The notes below the pieces were generated by a model. That model was not told the DNA's origin and searched no databases. It was given only the letters and a program-made list of their open reading frames with translations. From Ceratopteris richardii (lineage: Eukaryota > Streptophyta > Polypodiopsida > Polypodiales > Pteridaceae), in NCBI GenBank assembly GCA_020310875.1, contig CM035407.1, positions 85,329,342 to 85,393,341 of the forward strand: a DNA stretch of 64,000 nucleotides. Direction: 5' to 3'. The position numbers were made by a program, and so were the translations under genes. How positions within the stretch are numbered: the first letter of the stretch is position 1; the number at the start of each line of letters is the position of its first letter. Shown one piece after another: positions 61,762 through 64,000 of the stretch.

Positions 61762-64000
61762 CTATTGCACCGTCTTAGACTTTGATTTTCTTCTTCTTTT
61801 CTTTTTGCTTGATTGCCCCTCTACACGTCCCTCCTCCTGAACTCTGTCGTCCTCGACAGGCTTTTTGTGGCGACGTGTGTATGTTTGTATGGCTTGTCGC
61901 TCTCTTTGATTTAGCAGATTCGCGTGACACAACATGAATTCCTTCCATTGCTGAGACTTTACTCCGTCTTCTGGCGCCTGTCTATGATCAGCAAAGAAAC
62001 TTGTTTCATAGGCCACCAGCCTTGCATTCAAATTGGAAGTCATTTTAACAAAAATTTCTGAATCAATTTCGAAGAAGCCTGTAAAAAATGCTTCTTCAAA
62101 GGTCTGCATATACGGCGATGGCAAAAACATAAGGCGAGAATAATATGCCATAATTGTAAGTCGGTTGGGAATGGTAGATAAATCAAAAATCAAGGCCTCT
62201 GAGCCTTGCGTAATTCCAATGAAATTCAAAAAGGTATATTTGGCATGTTGGAACACCTTTAGCACTGTTAATAACATGCTGAAAATTTTATTGGTCATTT
62301 TGACCGCTAAATCTGGCACTGAAGCGTATCTGGAGATCCAAAATTCCATTGTCTTTACCATATATTCTTCAGTTGGTAGGTAATTATGTGGCGGACTAGG
62401 TAATAAAGGGTAGTTGAGCCACTGATTATTGATATTGCCTTGGCGCTGTCCTTCCCAAAATTGCGTCCAAGCTCGTCTACGGGGTACAGGACAAAAAGAT
62501 GGATTGACTTGAAGTTCATATGGTGATGCTTCCCACTGTACCCGCAACGTTGGATGTTTCTCCAAAATCTTTCTTTGCCATATCGGATCCGCCTTCTCGA
62601 ACTCCTCTTGAGTGTATTTAAAAGTGTCATGCCTGAATTGAAGGTTGTGGTCCGGATCTTTATTCGTTGCAGACTTTATATAATATCTAGTTTGCTCTTT
62701 AAGTAGTCCGTATGGTACATTGAATGGCTTCAAAATTTGTTCCATTTGTTTATTATCTATCTGAGCTTCTTTCATGATCCTGATGATCTGATCTTCAAAT
62801 TCCGCAGTAAGCTGGGACACCAGTAGTGCCCTTTCTGGTCTGCTCAGTTCTGCAATTTCCCGTGTGTTAGGTTCTAATTGTACCTCCTTTTCCGCCCTTA
62901 TTGGTGAATGATACGAGGGGGGAGAGAGAGGACGTACCTCTTCCTCCACAGTAGCCGTGGTCTCTGGTGGAACTACTGGTGTCCCCTGTTGTGCTCGCTG
63001 CTCTAATTGCTCCTGAAGCTGTTTGATTAAATCATCTTTTTGCTTGTTTTCCTCTTCGGCCTTAGCAATGGTTGCCTGGTGTTTAATTAGTTCCTGAGCC
63101 ACAATATTCATGTGCTCTGTGTCTTCCTTACACTGTCGCACGTAGTTATTCTCTGCTTTTTTCCATTTCGTTCTGAGTGCAGCTGTGTCCTCCATATATC
63201 TCTTTTCCCAATCGGCAATTGTCTCTTGCTCCTTCTTGAGCTGATCTGCATACATGATCACTTTCTCTTCTAATCCTTTGATGTTTGTTTCCGGTTTGTC
63301 TTGTACTTCGACTGGTTGGTCATTTAAAAGAGCAGCCATAAGCTCTTTGTTTCGTTGTCGTAATGCCTCTGCCTCATCCATGTACACTTTAATCTGTGAT
63401 TCCAAAATTTTACTTCTGGATGTCATCCGTGCCTTTTCAGCCTCATTTGCTTGTAGTTTTTTGGTGATATCTTGTAGTTGTGCTTTTAATTGCGCATTTT
63501 CTGTCTCTAGCATACTGTATTTGCTTTTGATTTCTTCCAGTTCAGTTTCTTTTTGTACTACCTGTGCTTTTTCTGTTTCTAGCTCTGTAGAGAGATTCTT
63601 ACCCCATTTTTGAAGTTCGATTTTGTCTCGCATGGCTTGGTCATAATCTTCATCCGCATCAGCCATAAGTTGTTGTGTATCGAGGGCAGTTTTGATCATG
63701 TCCTGCACCACGGGCTTGAGCTGAGCTATATCCACATTTAGCCATGTCCTTGGTATATCTGGGGTTTCTCCTGTTTGTACATCTTTTCCTTTTTCGCTAT
63801 GGATCGTTTCATTGTGTGGTTGCCTGATTTGGAGATGTACTTGCGGTTCTGCGTCATCTTCCACCACATCAAGAACCTTCGTGGCACTCCCCTGAAATGT
63901 GACATCCATGGGGGACAGTTCTGCCACAACCCTTATAGGTGTAAAGGGTTCTTCGTCTTCTTTTTGTGTTTCCTGACATTCCTGCTTTGGTGTCTTCAGG
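61762..64000 (-). CDS. ORF of element E: coiled-coil protein related to ORF3, N-terminus outside window
   Basis: Open from the window edge (about 63999) to a stop at 61762-61764: at least 745 codons, so the true start is not visible. An acidic N-terminal stretch, a long coiled coil over about codons 90-320 counted from 63927 (many heptads: LETENAQLKAQLQDITKKLQ), a Pro-rich linker, a C-terminal domain (FCPVPRRRAWTQFWEGQ, YASVPDLAVKMTNKIFSML, YMQTFEEAFFTGFFEIDSEI), and a Lys/Arg-rich tail (SKKKRRRKSKSK) that could be a nuclear localisation signal. The C-terminal domain is homologous to that of ORF3 at 55180-59520. Function unknown. Confidence 0.82.
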   Translation of the reverse strand, partial: LKTPKQECQETQKEDEEPFTPIRVVAELSPMDVTFQGSATKVLDVVEDDAEPQVHLQIRQPHNETIHSEKGKDVQTGETPDIPRTWLNVDIAQLKPVVQDMIKTALDTQQLMADADEDYDQAMRDKIELQKWGKNLSTELETEKAQVVQKETELEEIKSKYSMLETENAQLKAQLQDITKKLQANEAEKARMTSRSKILESQIKVYMDEAEALRQRNKELMAALLNDQPVEVQDKPETNIKGLEEKVIMYADQLKKEQETIADWEKRYMEDTAALRTKWKKAENNYVRQCKEDTEHMNIVAQELIKHQATIAKAEEENKQKDDLIKQLQEQLEQRAQQGTPVVPPETTATVEEEVRPLSPPSYHSPIRAEKEVQLEPNTREIAELSRPERALLVSQLTAEFEDQIIRIMKEAQIDNKQMEQILKPFNVPYGLLKEQTRYYIKSATNKDPDHNLQFRHDTFKYTQEEFEKADPIWQRKILEKHPTLRVQWEASPYELQVNPSFCPVPRRRAWTQFWEGQRQGNINNQWLNYPLLPSPPHNYLPTEEYMVKTMEFWISRYASVPDLAVKMTNKIFSMLLTVLKVFQHAKYTFLNFIGITQGSEALIFDLSTIPNRLTIMAYYSRLMFLPSPYMQTFEEAFFTGFFEIDSEIFVKMTSNLNARLVAYETSFFADHRQAPEDGVKSQQWKEFMLCHANLLNQRERQAIQTYTRRHKKPVEDDRVQEEGRVEGQSSKKKRRRKSKSKTVQ

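Larger units (their letters stand above)
60361..64000 (-). mobile_element. element E: gypsy-type element, 5' end outside window
   Basis: Minus strand: 3' LTR about 60361-61256, polypurine tract 61257-61270, a 0.5-kb spacer, then a long ORF open to the window edge. Its gag, protease and 5' LTR, if present, lie beyond 64000. The classic polypurine tract and LTR end make the retrotransposon origin likely, though only one LTR is seen. Confidence 0.7.

Overview
The window looks like intergenic nuclear DNA of a land plant with a large, repeat-rich genome. Nearly all of it is LTR retrotransposons of the Ty1/copia and Ty3/gypsy superfamilies, nested in one another and mostly decayed. Evidence: initiator-Met primer-binding sites (TGGTATCAGAGC), one tRNA-Asp-type site typical of Athila/Tat gypsy elements, a chromovirus with a C-terminal chromodomain, CAG-to-TAG and CGA-to-TGA type stops, and no bacterial-style gene packing. 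I found no tRNA, rRNA or CRISPR array and no secure host gene. The species cannot be told from the sequence.

Layout. 1-2946: copia pol fragment (+), two nonsense codons. 3493-10406: full-length chromovirus (-), paired LTRs, 5-bp target duplication, three frameshifts. 10691-26256: a rearranged block of one copia family (copia-A; pieces at 10905-12329, 13668-17695 and 23133-26256) and a pol-less gag-protease gypsy element (17696-23131). Reciprocal junctions at about 10.9 kb and 23.13 kb indicate a 12.2-kb inversion. 12484-13667: non-repeat-looking segment with three CACGTG boxes, a TATA box and a small ORF. 26330-30003: copia-B, with an unusual PPT-LTR-PBS arrangement. 30004-36250: decayed pieces of Athila-type elements (ORF3, then gag in + and gag in -). 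36251-39716: copia-D, truncated. 39716-40499: 5' end of an Athila-type element (-). 40500-46607: copia-C with both LTRs. 46608-47452: another copia-B 3' end and LTR. 47785-60094: a young, 12.3-kb Athila-type element (+) inserted in a copia-C LTR remnant. 60361 to the end: a further gypsy-type element (-), called element E here, whose 5' part lies beyond the window.

The most interesting content is at 47785-60094 and 60361-64000. The 12.3-kb element has nearly identical 635-bp LTRs, a CTTAT target duplication, a tRNA-Asp PBS and a PPT, but no reverse transcriptase, RNase H or integrase. Its gag-protease region carries several stops and frameshifts, yet a 1446-codon third ORF is completely open. 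The long ORF of element E has the same plan (coiled coil, then a C-terminal domain) and visible sequence homology in that domain, and a third decayed copy lies at 30004-32560. I infer a family of pol-less plant retrotransposons that keep a large coiled-coil protein of unknown function under constraint, while relying on other elements for enzymes.

LTR ends, PBS/PPT sites, domain calls and identities were read by eye. Edges of decayed fragments are good to tens of bases.
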